This document shows, piece after piece, positions 24,583 through 32,398 of a stretch of DNA of 64,000 bases. The DNA comes from a virus. The notes below the pieces were generated by a model that did no database searches, had not been told where the DNA came from, and saw only the letters and a program-made list of their open reading frames with translations. The number at the start of each line of letters is the position of its first letter. Positions within the stretch are counted from its first letter, which is position 1. The translations under genes and the position numbers were made by a program. Where the stretch lies: positions 54,977 through 118,976 of the IMG/VR virus record IMGVR_UViG_3300026533_000002; one strand, given 5' to 3'.

Positions 24583-24878
24583 GACTCCTTAATCTTTCTA
24601 ATAGATGCATTTAATGCATGTGCTAGGTCGCTATAGGAGCAAACTGTATATGTGTTATAAGAGCTATAGCTATGACTCATTTCAGATAGCTTGTTAGTAA
24701 TCTCTATTCTTTTATCCCTAGCACTGACAGCTAGGAATACGAATTCATTCCAATTAGTACTATGTCTGTAGTTGCAATTTACTGTATGCTCTACATTTAA
24801 GTACCAATCTAAGTTTACTGTCTTACCACCTTCTACAACATAAGGCATACCTAAAGGACCTTTAATTAGTCGCAACAT
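24576..24878 (-). CDS. Tandem-array paralog G (100 residues)
   Basis: Paralog of F: GMPYVVEGGKTVNLDWYL at the start, DKRIEITNKLSE in the middle, NTYTV, then ALNASIRKIKESW at the end. It overlaps H by 13 bases. The clear F-G match shows that the array grew by local duplication. Function unknown. Confidence 0.75.
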   Translation of the reverse strand: MLRLIKGPLGMPYVVEGGKTVNLDWYLNVEHTVNCNYRHSTNWNEFVFLAVSARDKRIEITNKLSEMSHSYSSYNTYTVCSYSDLAHALNASIRKIKESW

Positions 24879-25162
24879 TTTAACTCCTTATCAGTAATAT
24901 GCTTAATAACCTTACCTAACTCTTCTAAGCTATAAGACTGTTCTAAATAGTCTATATCAAGTAACTTAAGTTCTTCTAGAGTCAATGATTGGTAACACTT
25001 AATAAGCTTCTTACTTTTATTGTAAGTAACTAAGTGATGTTTAGTATAGTCTAGTGTAGGTAGCCCTATAATCCTAATACCATAATTAATTAATAGGTAG
25101 ATTGGTAAAGGCATTCCATCACTAACCACAATACCTCTAAGGCTTAATCTATAAGGTAGCAT
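24866..25162 (-). CDS. Tandem-array paralog H (98 residues)
   Basis: A 98-residue protein of the array: short strands and LPIYLLINYGIRI in the YLxxxYNI position, then a charged middle and a C-terminal helix (SLEELGKVIKHITDKEL). It ends with two Cys. It overlaps its neighbours by 13 and 14 bases. Membership is by position and layout; identity is weak. Confidence 0.68.
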   Translation of the reverse strand: MLPYRLSLRGIVVSDGMPLPIYLLINYGIRIIGLPTLDYTKHHLVTYNKSKKLIKCYQSLTLEELKLLDIDYLEQSYSLEELGKVIKHITDKELKCCD

Positions 25163-25469
25163 GGAACTTAGTATCTTTATTCACTCTTATAGCTTTGTTT
25201 AAACATTTTGTAAACTCTACAATCCCTTCAAACGAGCAGCTCCCTAAATAAGGAATTGAAGATTTAAAAGGTGAGTACTCTACAAGTACCATATTTACAC
25301 CTTCAAGCCTTACATAACCTTTAGTATGCTGATTAAAATGTCTGCCATTAGTTAAATTAATACCTAAGTAAGCATTAAAGTAATCTTCAAGGCTTATAGT
25401 GATAGGTGCAGACGGTTCTTTTAGTTTTACTAGTAGTCTGTGTTGTCTATTTAATATTAACTCTAACAT
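25149..25469 (-). CDS. Tandem-array paralog I (106 residues)
   Basis: First gene of the array in transcription order. It has a strand-turn N-terminus, SLEDYFNAYLGINL in the YLxxxYNI position, and a closing helix GIVEFTKCLNKAIRVNK. It is separated by 3 bases from the OB-fold-like gene upstream. Function unknown. Confidence 0.7.
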   Translation of the reverse strand: MLELILNRQHRLLVKLKEPSAPITISLEDYFNAYLGINLTNGRHFNQHTKGYVRLEGVNMVLVEYSPFKSSIPYLGSCSFEGIVEFTKCLNKAIRVNKDTKFHATL

Positions 25470-25472
25470 TTA

Positions 25473-25811
25473 TCACCTCTTTGGTCTTTTAAGTACCTTT
25501 AATATAATTAGCTTATTATTTAACTGTATATCAAGTACTGGAGGATCAAATAGATTAACAGGAGGTCTTAGTCTCTTAGTCAGCTTACCTTCTATAATTA
25601 GTCTTTGACCTGTTCTAAGTTTAGCTTTAACTAAGTCCTCTGACTCTACCCATACATGGTCTACAACAACTTTCTTATCTACAGTTAGCTTCTCTAAACA
25701 AGTTAGCTTAACACCATTAGCATGATTAACACCGTAAGCAGAGAAAGTACATAAATAAGTATCTTTCTTACCTAGCCTATCTTCTACTCCTAAGTATCTA
25801 TCCGTTACCAT
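25473..25811 (-). CDS. OB-fold-like phage protein
   Basis: The 112-residue protein has the layout of a small OB-fold protein often found in phage replication regions: KKDTYLCTFSAYG, then VVVDHVWVESEDLVKAKL, then TGQRLIIEGKLTKRLRP. The DHVW block followed by a Gly-x-Arg/Lys-hydrophobic strand is the family-like part. The C-terminus is basic (LKVLKRPKR), compatible with nucleic acid binding. It overlaps a 50-residue gene upstream by 14 bases. A single-strand-binding or RNA-binding role is inferred. Confidence 0.72.
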   Translation of the reverse strand: MVTDRYLGVEDRLGKKDTYLCTFSAYGVNHANGVKLTCLEKLTVDKKVVVDHVWVESEDLVKAKLRTGQRLIIEGKLTKRLRPPVNLFDPPVLDIQLNNKLIILKVLKRPKR

Positions 25812-25950
25812 TATGTATTGCTAACAATGTAGCTGCTCTTGAAGGAGAATAGCCTAATGTAATAATACTACTAACTGTTGGTTCACTTCTTCTTAAAGGT
25901 CTACTTCTATTAGCAGATCTAGCTATCTTTAATTTCTTTCCTCTTCTCAT
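25798..25950 (-). CDS. Small basic protein (50 residues)
   Basis: A 50-residue frame starts at ATG 25948-25950 after AAAGGAGTAACA, a strong Shine-Dalgarno. The N-terminal half is very basic (MRRGKKLKIARSANRSRPL), and the C-terminal half has the helix-like SRAATLLAIHNGNG. It overlaps the OB-fold-like gene by 14 bases. The strong ribosome site and operon fit support a real gene. A nucleic-acid-binding role fits its charge. Confidence 0.65.
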   Translation of the reverse strand: MRRGKKLKIARSANRSRPLRRSEPTVSSIITLGYSPSRAATLLAIHNGNG

Positions 25951-25983
25951 TGTTACTCCTTTTATTTTAATTAGAACTAGATA

Positions 25984-26379
25984 TTACTCTAGTTCTTTTA
26001 GTTCTTTCTTAATCTCTTTACGAGACATAGATAATACTGCTTCTTTCTCTTTATTATCAAGAGCATTTAACAATACTTCTTTACGAGCATTTAACTCATT
26101 AGCTCTCTTAGACTCAGCTATCTCTTTAAGTCTTGAGTCAATAATATGCTTAACAATACTAAACTTTAACTTAGTTATAGTATCTTCAGCCTTAGCTGCT
26201 TCAACAAAGCTAAGAGATACTTCTTCTAGCTCTTTGTGTAAGCCAACTGCTATTGAGTCTAAAGATACATTGCCTGATTGTAAAGGTAAGTCCCATAGGT
26301 CCTCAATTACCATATTACCTTTACTAGTGTTAAATCTAACCTTTAGTCTTGTTGCTTCTGCAAATATATTACTTTCCAT
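25984..26379 (-). CDS. Conserved phage protein, coiled-coil C-terminus
   Basis: The 131-residue protein has IFAEATRLKVRFNTSKGNMV then IEDLWDLPLQSG and ends in charged helices (KEAVLSMSRKEIKKELKELE). This combination is one I recognise as a widely spread phage protein of unknown function. The frame is open to a further ATG at 26418, but the ATG at 26379 is preceded by AAAGGAACTATA and matches where relatives begin, so it is chosen. It lies 10 bases after the 655-residue gene. Confidence 0.8.
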   Translation of the reverse strand: MESNIFAEATRLKVRFNTSKGNMVIEDLWDLPLQSGNVSLDSIAVGLHKELEEVSLSFVEAAKAEDTITKLKFSIVKHIIDSRLKEIAESKRANELNARKEVLLNALDNKEKEAVLSMSRKEIKKELKELE

Positions 26380-26389
26380 TATAGTTCCT

Positions 26390-28357
26390 TTAAAACTTAA
26401 TTGTATATGGTCTACCATCTACTTTAACGGCTAACTCGTTTCTAACTGTACTACTAAATGCAATACCACTAATTTGCTCATCAGACTCTTCACATTTAAG
26501 TTTAGAACCTAATACTTCAAGTACTTTACGATGTTTATGTAAGTTATCACTTAAGAATTCATTATACAGTCCTCTAGTTTTATCTGGATTAATACAACCA
26601 TCTAGCATAAACATATAATGCTTATTACCAATCTCTTGATTACTCCAATAGTTAGGAGATAACATCATCATAGATACTTTATGGTATTGTTTAGTTTGTA
26701 CATTCCACTTAGTAGACGATACTTCAGAGCTAGGTAGTTTATGGTCAATAGTGATATTACCATTAGCAATAATAACTACAGCTACTGTAACATCCTTAGT
26801 GACTGACTTAGGGTAATCATAAGAATGTACTACTCCATCAATCTCTAGCTCTGCTCTAAATCCTTTAGTATTTCTACCGCTAAAATTATTCACATAGAAC
26901 TTATAAGTACCATCTTTCAGCGTAGACTTAGTATCCCAAGTTATGTTCTCTACTGCATCTTTATCTCCTGGAGCAATGATATCTACATCAAGTCTATCTA
27001 ACTTATTACCGTAGTAGATATGGTTAGTAGGGCAATCACAATGAGCATCTAAATCATTGTGGCTATCCTCTCTATCCTCATTCCATAGTATAGTAAATCT
27101 TAAGAATCCTTCAGCATTACCTCCTGCTCTCTTAACCTTCTCTTTCATTGAGTCAGTTACTTCACCATTGTAAGACCAAGTAAAATTATTATCCCATTTA
27201 AGAATGTTTGGTGATTCACTATTAATAGGTGCTACTACACTGCATAAGTTACTGATATGCTTGTTATCTAACATAGTTTCAATAGTAGAAGCTTTAGGTA
27301 CAACAGTATCAATGAAGGTGTCAATACTTATAACAGTCGAGTTAGCACCTACCTTAGATATAGTACTAGAACCTAGAATACTGGCTAGCGAGCCTTTATC
27401 AGCCATGCTAGTACTCTTATCTGCAAAGATAACATCATTAATACTCACATCAGTAGATTTAGCATAACGTCTATGTAATGACTCTTCTATACCTAATTCA
27501 TTAATAGTTTTAATAGCCTCATCAGTCATTCTTTTAGTTATAATAGAACTACTTCTCTTATAATTACTAGGAGCAGTCTTACTTTCATAAGATTTAACTG
27601 CTGTCTCCACATCGGTACCTTTAGATAAATCTAATAGTAATGTACCTATTACACTGTTTCTAATCCCTGTACCAGGTTCAAATACTGTATCCCAGTAGTA
27701 AGTACTATTACCAGTAAACTTAGCTTGTAGGGCTTTAAATGAACGCACACCTGCTATAAATTCTGTACCTTTATATAAGTTATCAGCTTCAACTAAATCA
27801 ATAACAGTATCTAAACTGTCAGGAGTTATCTCTTCTAAAGCTCTCTTATATGAAGTAACTCTGCCTCTAATAACAGACTTCTTAGTAGGACCATCAGGAG
27901 CTACATATTTACTAGGAATAGTACAAGCAAAGTGATTCCATTTTACTTCTTTATGCTCTCCATTAGAATCTAACTCATCTAGTATCTGTATATTAGAATG
28001 CTTAGATACTTTATGCTCATAATGGATAAACACATCTTCTATATCAGCTGACTTAATTAATTCAGATAATGCTTTAGCTACTGGGTTATAAATACCGTTA
28101 GCATTAACATCCCAAATAGATACTAACTCTCCATCTTTAATAGAGACTACATTACCAATAGCTTTTATAAACTGTCTACAATGCTGACAGTCATGCTCAG
28201 TTCTTTCTTTATAGATAGGATTAGTACCTACCTCGAACGCTTCTAAGTAAGTCTCCCATACTTTATCTTTACTAATACTTACTATATATAACTGTTCTTT
28301 ACTCATTTTATTAAATTGTATCTCTACTTGTTGAGAGAATTCTGTAAACTTTGACAT
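26390..28357 (-). CDS. Large conserved phage protein with MIDAS-like and DUF2135-like parts
   Basis: The 655-residue protein is of a kind I have seen in many phages without known function. The N-terminus has EHDCQHCRQFIK (about 53-64), a possible metal site. A middle segment VIFADKSTSMAD contains DxSxS, as in a VWA metal site. The C-terminal half carries LRFTILWNE, then DLDAHCDCP, IYYGN, DVDIIAPGD and GTYKFYVNNFSGRNT, close to DUF2135/YfaP-type beta domains that often follow VWA domains. It sits next to the conserved coiled-coil protein. A protein-remodelling or chaperone-like role together with one of the AAA+ ATPases is a hypothesis. Confidence 0.78.
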   Translation of the reverse strand: MSKFTEFSQQVEIQFNKMSKEQLYIVSISKDKVWETYLEAFEVGTNPIYKERTEHDCQHCRQFIKAIGNVVSIKDGELVSIWDVNANGIYNPVAKALSELIKSADIEDVFIHYEHKVSKHSNIQILDELDSNGEHKEVKWNHFACTIPSKYVAPDGPTKKSVIRGRVTSYKRALEEITPDSLDTVIDLVEADNLYKGTEFIAGVRSFKALQAKFTGNSTYYWDTVFEPGTGIRNSVIGTLLLDLSKGTDVETAVKSYESKTAPSNYKRSSSIITKRMTDEAIKTINELGIEESLHRRYAKSTDVSINDVIFADKSTSMADKGSLASILGSSTISKVGANSTVISIDTFIDTVVPKASTIETMLDNKHISNLCSVVAPINSESPNILKWDNNFTWSYNGEVTDSMKEKVKRAGGNAEGFLRFTILWNEDREDSHNDLDAHCDCPTNHIYYGNKLDRLDVDIIAPGDKDAVENITWDTKSTLKDGTYKFYVNNFSGRNTKGFRAELEIDGVVHSYDYPKSVTKDVTVAVVIIANGNITIDHKLPSSEVSSTKWNVQTKQYHKVSMMMLSPNYWSNQEIGNKHYMFMLDGCINPDKTRGLYNEFLSDNLHKHRKVLEVLGSKLKCEESDEQISGIAFSSTVRNELAVKVDGRPYTIKF

Positions 28358-28358
28358 A

Positions 28359-28604
28359 TTATTTCCTTTTATTTAATTTACTATCTATACACTTCTGTGC
28401 GAGTAAGTTTAGTACTAATATACTTACTATAGCCGCTACTTCTGCTCTCACTACAAGCCAACTTACGTCAAACCGTATAAATATAATAGCGATACCTAAT
28501 AGTACAACAGTTACTAGTAGAGTGTGCAGTACTTGATATAGTACTTCAACTTCTAGTTCACATGTATCTTCTGTGCTCTTCAATTTAAAGTGTTCTAATA
28601 ACAT
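28359..28604 (-). CDS. Small membrane protein, two predicted spans
   Basis: The 81-residue protein has two hydrophobic helices (about 28-45 and 47-68), a charged N-terminus and a basic C-terminus (SKLNKRK). It ends one base before the large conserved gene. AAAAGAATTAAG precedes the ATG. Function unknown. Confidence 0.68.
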   Translation of the reverse strand: MLLEHFKLKSTEDTCELEVEVLYQVLHTLLVTVVLLGIAIIFIRFDVSWLVVRAEVAAIVSILVLNLLAQKCIDSKLNKRK

Positions 28605-28852
28605 CTTAATTCTTTTATTTTAAATGTAGGGATTCTAACCCTACTCTAAACTCTAGTTAAGTCTGACATTAAATGTCACCCCATTCTGATGTTTTCACCA
28701 AAACCTCCTTAATTAACTTATCAGAGCTTTACGACATTCCCTACTCTGATGTGATGAGCATATGTTTGGCTCAAAGGACTACTCACGATATTAGTAGTAT
28801 CCAGAAGTTCTCAGCCACACTCTACTAAAGCTTACTGAGCAGTTTGCTCATC
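28605..28852. other. Non-coding gap with two hairpins
   Basis: This gap contains a perfect 6-bp hairpin TGAGCA/TGCTCA with a 3-base loop at 28836-28850, directly after the stop of the next gene, and a 6-bp hairpin GTAGGG/CCCTAC with a 7-base loop at 28626-28644. The strong site AAGGAGG near 28705 is followed only by a 9-codon frame from GTG 28698, so it may be a remnant of a lost gene or a leader. No longer gene is visible on either strand. Confidence 0.5.
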
Positions 28853-29476
28853 TTACACTCCTAACTTAGCTCTAAGTTCTTTCATTCTATCACTTAAGTG
28901 CTCTTCAGGAAATGCTTTATAGTGGTTATACTCTGGACCTCCTAGTGTACCGTCTGCATAAAACACACACTTGTTAATAGCGTCATAAATTCCAATACCC
29001 TCGTACATCCAGTCATCTTCATCCCGGAATAGTACAGCTTGAGTATGGAATAAATCTCTTTCTTTATCATAAGGAAGTTCAACCCATCCATCAGCCTTTA
29101 CCAAGTAATCAATAGAGATGCTTTCATCTATAGCACCAAGCCTCCATTCCTCTGATTTACCAACAACAACACACTCACTTACAAATTTAGATGTAAACTT
29201 CCACACTAAACCATTATGATTACATCTAAAGAATCTAGGGTATTCTACTTCTTCATAAGATAAGTCTAACATCCAATCAGTAATAGATAGTATAGAAGTC
29301 TCAGTCTCATGAAAGTACCCACCAGCTACTACTTCCACATCAATAACTTTACCACATAGATCCTTCATCTCATGTAAGAATACACTCCTTTCATCGCCTT
29401 CCATAACTCTCATTTTATTACTACCTTTAGTAGTCTTACATTTAATCTCTTTCCAACTTAATACTTTTACTTTCAT
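28853..29476 (-). CDS. Hypothetical protein
   Basis: A 207-residue protein with many aromatic residues and beta-strand patterns, including YPRFFRCNHNGLVWKF and FRDEDDWMYEGIGIY. No family is recognised. It overlaps the small exported-like gene upstream by 35 bases in a different frame. A hairpin lies immediately after its stop. Function unknown. Confidence 0.7.
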   Translation of the reverse strand: MKVKVLSWKEIKCKTTKGSNKMRVMEGDERSVFLHEMKDLCGKVIDVEVVAGGYFHETETSILSITDWMLDLSYEEVEYPRFFRCNHNGLVWKFTSKFVSECVVVGKSEEWRLGAIDESISIDYLVKADGWVELPYDKERDLFHTQAVLFRDEDDWMYEGIGIYDAINKCVFYADGTLGGPEYNHYKAFPEEHLSDRMKELRAKLGV

Positions 29477-29675
29477 TTCTTATCCTTTTAATCTCTACAC
29501 AACTTAATATGTTTAGTTTCTTATCTGACATGTAAACAACTCTTCTATAATCTTCAATAGGGTCATTAGCTTTAACCTTACTCCACACTTCTCCATTAAT
29601 ACAGATACCTTTAACAGTGACTGTATTACTTGGACTAAGTGTTAACATAGTGCTAACTAGTAGTATGAACTTCAT
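29442..29675 (-). CDS. Small protein with signal-peptide-like N-terminus
   Basis: The 77-residue protein starts MKFILLVSTMLTLSPSNT, which looks like a short signal peptide or anchor, followed by a hydrophilic part with two Cys. The Shine-Dalgarno is weak (AAGG about 15 bases upstream). Both ends overlap other genes (35 and 23 bases), more than usual, so the call is less certain. A periplasmic or membrane-anchored product is possible. Confidence 0.5.
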   Translation of the reverse strand: MKFILLVSTMLTLSPSNTVTVKGICINGEVWSKVKANDPIEDYRRVVYMSDKKLNILSCVEIKRIRNESKSIKLERD

Positions 29676-30096
29676 TGCCTATAACCTTATCAGTGAAACC
29701 ATGGGCTATAAGTCCTTTATGTTGTTTCACTTCTGTTCTCCATTTAGAGTTTAAATTCTTCCAAGTTGCTTCAGTATACCAGTAAGTTGTACTCCAATCA
29801 AATGCCAGAGCTAACCAATGTTTAGGATTAGCACTTACTACTTTTCTACTAACTCTACTTTCTATGTGAGGAAACCCTTGATTCTTCTTCTTACAGTTAC
29901 TCCAAAATAGTTTAGTCTCGATACCTTCCTTAGCTAACCACTCTTTAAAGTTAAGTACTTTAACATCCTCTCTGTTAGCTATTGCCTTTATCTCTTTTAG
30001 AGCTTTCTCAACAGTAATATCATTTGACTTCACATAATCTAAGATAGTAGCTATCTCTCCTAGTTTCATTGTCTCGGGTGTCTGTGGTTCATACAT
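29653..30096 (-). CDS. Hypothetical protein
   Basis: The frame is open from an ATG at 30120, but the ATG at 30096 (MYEPQTPETM) has AAGGATTAATA directly upstream and is the likely start, giving 147 residues. The protein has a helical N-terminal half and a Trp-rich C-terminal half (HWLALAFDWSTTYWYTEATW). I recognise no family. It slightly overlaps the exported-like gene downstream. Confidence 0.65.
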   Translation of the reverse strand: MYEPQTPETMKLGEIATILDYVKSNDITVEKALKEIKAIANREDVKVLNFKEWLAKEGIETKLFWSNCKKKNQGFPHIESRVSRKVVSANPKHWLALAFDWSTTYWYTEATWKNLNSKWRTEVKQHKGLIAHGFTDKVIGNEVHTTS

Positions 30097-30098
30097 TA

Positions 30099-30287
30099 TT
30101 AATCCTTTACTTTGATCCATTTATATTTACATACATTGTCTTCCAATACTTTTACATATAAGTAACTTGGATGACAACATGCACTACTACTATAAGTAGT
30201 CTTCTTAACTATAGCAGTGCTAATAATTAACACTATTAGTACTATAGATGCTAACGCTGCTAACTTTAACTTAGTAACTTCAGACAT
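30099..30287 (-). CDS. Small membrane or exported protein
   Basis: A 62-residue protein with one N-terminal hydrophobic helix (LAALASIVLIVLIISTAIV) after a short charged start, then a Cys-containing hydrophilic tail (SSSACCHPSYLYV). It may be anchored or, given the Cys, a lipoprotein-like product, though the lipobox is not standard. ATAGGAGAGTCA precedes its ATG. Confidence 0.65.
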   Translation of the reverse strand: MSEVTKLKLAALASIVLIVLIISTAIVKKTTYSSSACCHPSYLYVKVLEDNVCKYKWIKVKD

Positions 30288-30295
30288 TGACTCTC

Positions 30296-30403
30296 CTATA
30301 AATTACAATGGACAGTTAGAAATCTGTATGTATAACTATTCTCTATATCTGTCTTTATAGCATTAACTGCTTTATGTACCAATACTTTAGTTACATTGCT
30401 CAT
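30296..30403 (-). CDS. Very small protein (35 residues)
   Basis: A 35-codon frame begins at ATG 30401-30403 with GGAAGGG about 8 bases upstream and ends TAG at 30296. It overlaps the 3' end of the next gene by 17 bases, and its own stop lies just before the Shine-Dalgarno of the next membrane gene. The protein is basic and amphipathic (TKVLVHKAVNAIKTDIENSY). It fills an otherwise empty gap, which supports it. Confidence 0.55.
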   Translation of the reverse strand: MSNVTKVLVHKAVNAIKTDIENSYTYRFLTVHCNL

Positions 30404-30740
30404 GAGTAACCCTTCCTAAGCCAATATAGAACTTAGCTTCTAATTCTTCTAAATCACCATAGGAGAATAGATCTAATCTATCTATTAACGGTCTAAACAC
30501 ATCTACTATATCTTTAGCTTTATGGCTAGAGTCTAAACATCTCTCTATTCTCTCTAACATTAGTATAACTCCTACATCCCATTGCACAGGATGAAAGAAG
30601 TTAAGATGAAGGTCTTGTTGTTTTCTGAAATCAACAGAATACTTTACCTCTACATTATCCCCTATACTAAACATAGCTACTCTAAATAGCTCCTTTATAT
30701 CGCTATTATTAGTGTATACTTTATATATTACTTTGCTCAT
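30387..30740 (-). CDS. Hypothetical protein
   Basis: A 117-residue protein with no recognised motif, mixed alpha-beta, containing a segment ILMLERIERCLDSSHKAKDI that forms a long helix. Overlaps the 38-residue membrane gene upstream by 20 bases and the 35-residue gene downstream by 17. Function unknown. Confidence 0.67.
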   Translation of the reverse strand: MSKVIYKVYTNNSDIKELFRVAMFSIGDNVEVKYSVDFRKQQDLHLNFFHPVQWDVGVILMLERIERCLDSSHKAKDIVDVFRPLIDRLDLFSYGDLEELEAKFYIGLGRVTHEQCN

Positions 30741-30837
30741 AATCTTCCTTTGACATAATTAGCATTATTAATGCAGTATAAATAAGTAGTATTAAAGGTA
30801 CTCCTACAAATATAAGTACCATTGATGCATCGCTCAT
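30721..30837 (-). CDS. Very small membrane protein (38 residues)
   Basis: A 38-residue frame starts at ATG 30837 after TAAGGAGATAATT, a strong Shine-Dalgarno. It is almost one transmembrane helix (SMVLIFVGVPLILLIYTALI) with a short charged tail (SKEDYEQSN). It fills the gap between two other genes. Single-span peptides of this kind in phages can be host membrane effectors. Confidence 0.65.
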   Translation of the reverse strand: MSDASMVLIFVGVPLILLIYTALIMLIMSKEDYEQSNI

Positions 30838-30847
30838 AATTATCTCC

Positions 30848-31321
30848 TTATAGACCTAGTTCTACATCATCACCAAATAGAGATACATTAACTTGAAATA
30901 GGTGGGTATGCATTAGTGCTTGCCTTACAGAAGCTATTCTTATATCTTTATCTGTTTGTATAAGATTCCATAGTGCAGGTTTATTAACTTTAATATCCTT
31001 AAATATACGGTTAAGACCTCTAGCTAGGTACATATCAGTGGATTTATAAACTAATAAGTTAATTGATTTACCGCCTAGTTTAAACTTAATGTTATATTTA
31101 TTAAACAATACACTAGTGTACTCCTCAAACTTAACACTAGTTTCATACTTCTCAGGGTCTACATCAATACCTTTATCTTGTAATACTTTGTTTACAGTAT
31201 ACCAATCTTCTACATCTACAGCATAATCATAGTCACTATCTTCTTTGCTACAATCCCAAGCTCTACTACCTATAGCTATTCCTAATACCTTAACTAACTC
31301 ATGTATTGATTCATTACTCAT
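30848..31321 (-). CDS. Nucleotidyltransferase-fold protein (Pol-beta type)
   Basis: The 157-residue protein starts with a Pol-beta nucleotidyltransferase signature: GIAIGSRAWDCSKEDSDYDY, that is GS followed by SDxD metal ligands, then AVDVEDW. The rest matches no known substrate domain. Members of this fold add nucleotides to RNA, antibiotics or proteins, and MNT-type members act as antitoxins or toxins. The other nucleotidyltransferases in the window are the CCA enzyme and a partial protein at the left edge. The role here is unknown. Confidence 0.8.
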   Translation of the reverse strand: MSNESIHELVKVLGIAIGSRAWDCSKEDSDYDYAVDVEDWYTVNKVLQDKGIDVDPEKYETSVKFEEYTSVLFNKYNIKFKLGGKSINLLVYKSTDMYLARGLNRIFKDIKVNKPALWNLIQTDKDIRIASVRQALMHTHLFQVNVSLFGDDVELGL

Positions 31322-31373
31322 TATATTTCCTTATTTACTCTATACTTTGCCTATATGGCATTATTACTCTGAA

Positions 31374-31391
31374 AGGTATAATGATATACCT
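31374..31391. other. Perfect 7-bp hairpin after the gene at 31424
   Basis: AGGTATA and TATACCT pair around an ATGA loop. It lies in the 102-base gap downstream of the stop at 31424. No T-run follows in the direction of transcription. Same type as the other 3'-end hairpins in this window. No gene is visible in this gap. Confidence 0.5.
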
Positions 31392-31423
31392 AAACTGTTA
31401 CTGTAGCTTCTACTAGCCTTATC

Positions 31424-31618
31424 TTAACGATTAACACTAATCTTTTTATGGTAACTATTAATATAATCCATAGGACTGTAAGTGTTATATCCTTTATTAA
31501 TTATAGACACCAGCATGAACTTAGTTCTATTATTAAAGTCACCTGATCTAACTATACTGTTGAATATGTCTACACCTGCTTGAGTCTTAATTGCTTTATG
31601 GAAATGTACCTTAGCCAT
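31424..31618 (-). CDS. Small hypothetical protein (64 residues)
   Basis: A 64-residue basic protein (HFHKAIKTQAGVDIF, NRTKFMLVSIINKGYNTYS) with an AAGGATAAGCA Shine-Dalgarno. It stands alone between two hairpin-bearing gaps. No family recognised. Could be a small DNA- or RNA-binding protein by charge, nothing more. Confidence 0.62.
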   Translation of the reverse strand: MAKVHFHKAIKTQAGVDIFNSIVRSGDFNNRTKFMLVSIINKGYNTYSPMDYINSYHKKISVNR

Positions 31619-31640
31619 TGCTTATCCTTATATTTAATCT

Positions 31641-31665
31641 GATACTAACTATACGAGCTAGTATC
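31641..31665. other. Perfect 7-bp hairpin after the gene at 31671
   Basis: GATACTA (31641-31647) and TAGTATC (31659-31665) pair around an 11-base loop. It starts 6 bases after the stop codon of the HNH-like gene. No T-run follows on the minus strand. A transcript-end or processing hairpin is likely. Confidence 0.5.
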
Positions 31666-31670
31666 GTAGT

Positions 31671-32060
31671 TTATATCTTTAATTTCTTAAGAGCTTTAAC
31701 CATCTTCATCTGACTAACAACATATTCTAATGCTTTAATATTAAACTCTTTGTAGTCAGATTCCATTGTAGCTTTTACTTGATTTATTCCAAAAGCACAT
31801 GCAACGACATTACCTTTAATATATCCTTGCTTATTGTCAATTCTATCTAGTGTAAAGCTATTAAATGATAAGTCTCCATACACTCTACCTCTATATAAAG
31901 GTATCTTAGAATAGAAACATCTCTTAGTATTCTGTAACCTTTTATAGTCTCCTAGAGTAAGGCTAAACTCTATACCTTTCTCTTTAGCATACTTTATCTT
32001 AGCTAAGTATCTAATAGCTACAACTTCATCTGTTACTATATAATCTGTTAACTTAGCCAT
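31671..32060 (-). CDS. HNH-like endonuclease (degenerate)
   Basis: The 129-residue protein has KRCFYSKIPL followed by SFTLDRIDNKQGYIKGNVVA and FGINQVKATM. LDRIDNxxGYxxGNVVxxxxxxNxxK is the core of a phage HNH endonuclease group. The first Cys is present but the expected partner Cys and the leading His are not obvious, so catalysis is uncertain. It overlaps the next gene upstream by one base. Likely a small mobile endonuclease or a derived nuclease. Confidence 0.75.
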   Translation of the reverse strand: MAKLTDYIVTDEVVAIRYLAKIKYAKEKGIEFSLTLGDYKRLQNTKRCFYSKIPLYRGRVYGDLSFNSFTLDRIDNKQGYIKGNVVACAFGINQVKATMESDYKEFNIKALEYVVSQMKMVKALKKLKI

Positions 32061-32275
32061 TAGAACTCACTTACCATAGTAACTACTACTGACTCAATTA
32101 GACTACCTCTAATATGCACTATTGATTTATCAGATAGCTCTAATGATAATACTTTTATATCATTTAGATGTGATGTACTACTTAATATTCTATTATGATT
32201 CTCATCCATATCGTCTAGTTCTATTGATATGAAAGTATCTCCACTTGTCATTGTTACTTCTAATTTAAACTTCAT
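32060..32275 (-). CDS. Small hypothetical protein (71 residues)
   Basis: A beta-rich 71-residue protein (MKFKLEVTMTSGDTFISIEL) with no recognised motif. The upstream gap ends with its Shine-Dalgarno (AAGGGATAATCA). It overlaps the HNH-like gene by one base, so the endonuclease may depend on it for translation. Confidence 0.65.
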   Translation of the reverse strand: MKFKLEVTMTSGDTFISIELDDMDENHNRILSSTSHLNDIKVLSLELSDKSIVHIRGSLIESVVVTMVSEF

Positions 32276-32310
32276 TGATTATCCCTTATTTTTAATTTAT
32301 TTACCTCTAC

Positions 32311-32398
32311 AAGAGCTTATATTGCCTAGACATACAAATATATGTCTAAGTTGCCTTTATGTCTTCTACCTACCTTATATACTTGTATATAAGCTCTT
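32311..32398. repeat. Long inverted repeat with an inner hairpin
   Basis: The 11-base arms AAGAGCTTATA (32311-32321) and TATAAGCTCTT (32388-32398) are perfectly complementary. Inside, TAGACATA (32327-32334) and TATGTCTA (32341-32348) form a perfect 8-bp hairpin. The right outer arm overlaps the 3' part of the 36-residue gene. The folded RNA would be a two-level stem, sitting upstream of the 71-residue gene. A structured leader or an attenuator-like element is possible. Confidence 0.55.

Noticed and set aside
20717-25469. Tandem array considered as CRISPR or DNA repeat array
   Set aside because: There are no short identical repeats or spacers; the repeated unit is a set of divergent protein genes.
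28626-28644. T-arm-like hairpin GTAGGG-loop-CCCTAC that might mark a tRNA
   Set aside because: The loop lacks the conserved TTC, there is no acceptor or anticodon arm around it, and no tRNA-length fold is possible. It is listed only as a hairpin.
28669-28698. Nine-codon frame from GTG after a strong AAGGAGG site
   Set aside because: It is too short to call a gene. It may be a leader or remnant and is mentioned in the gap entry only.
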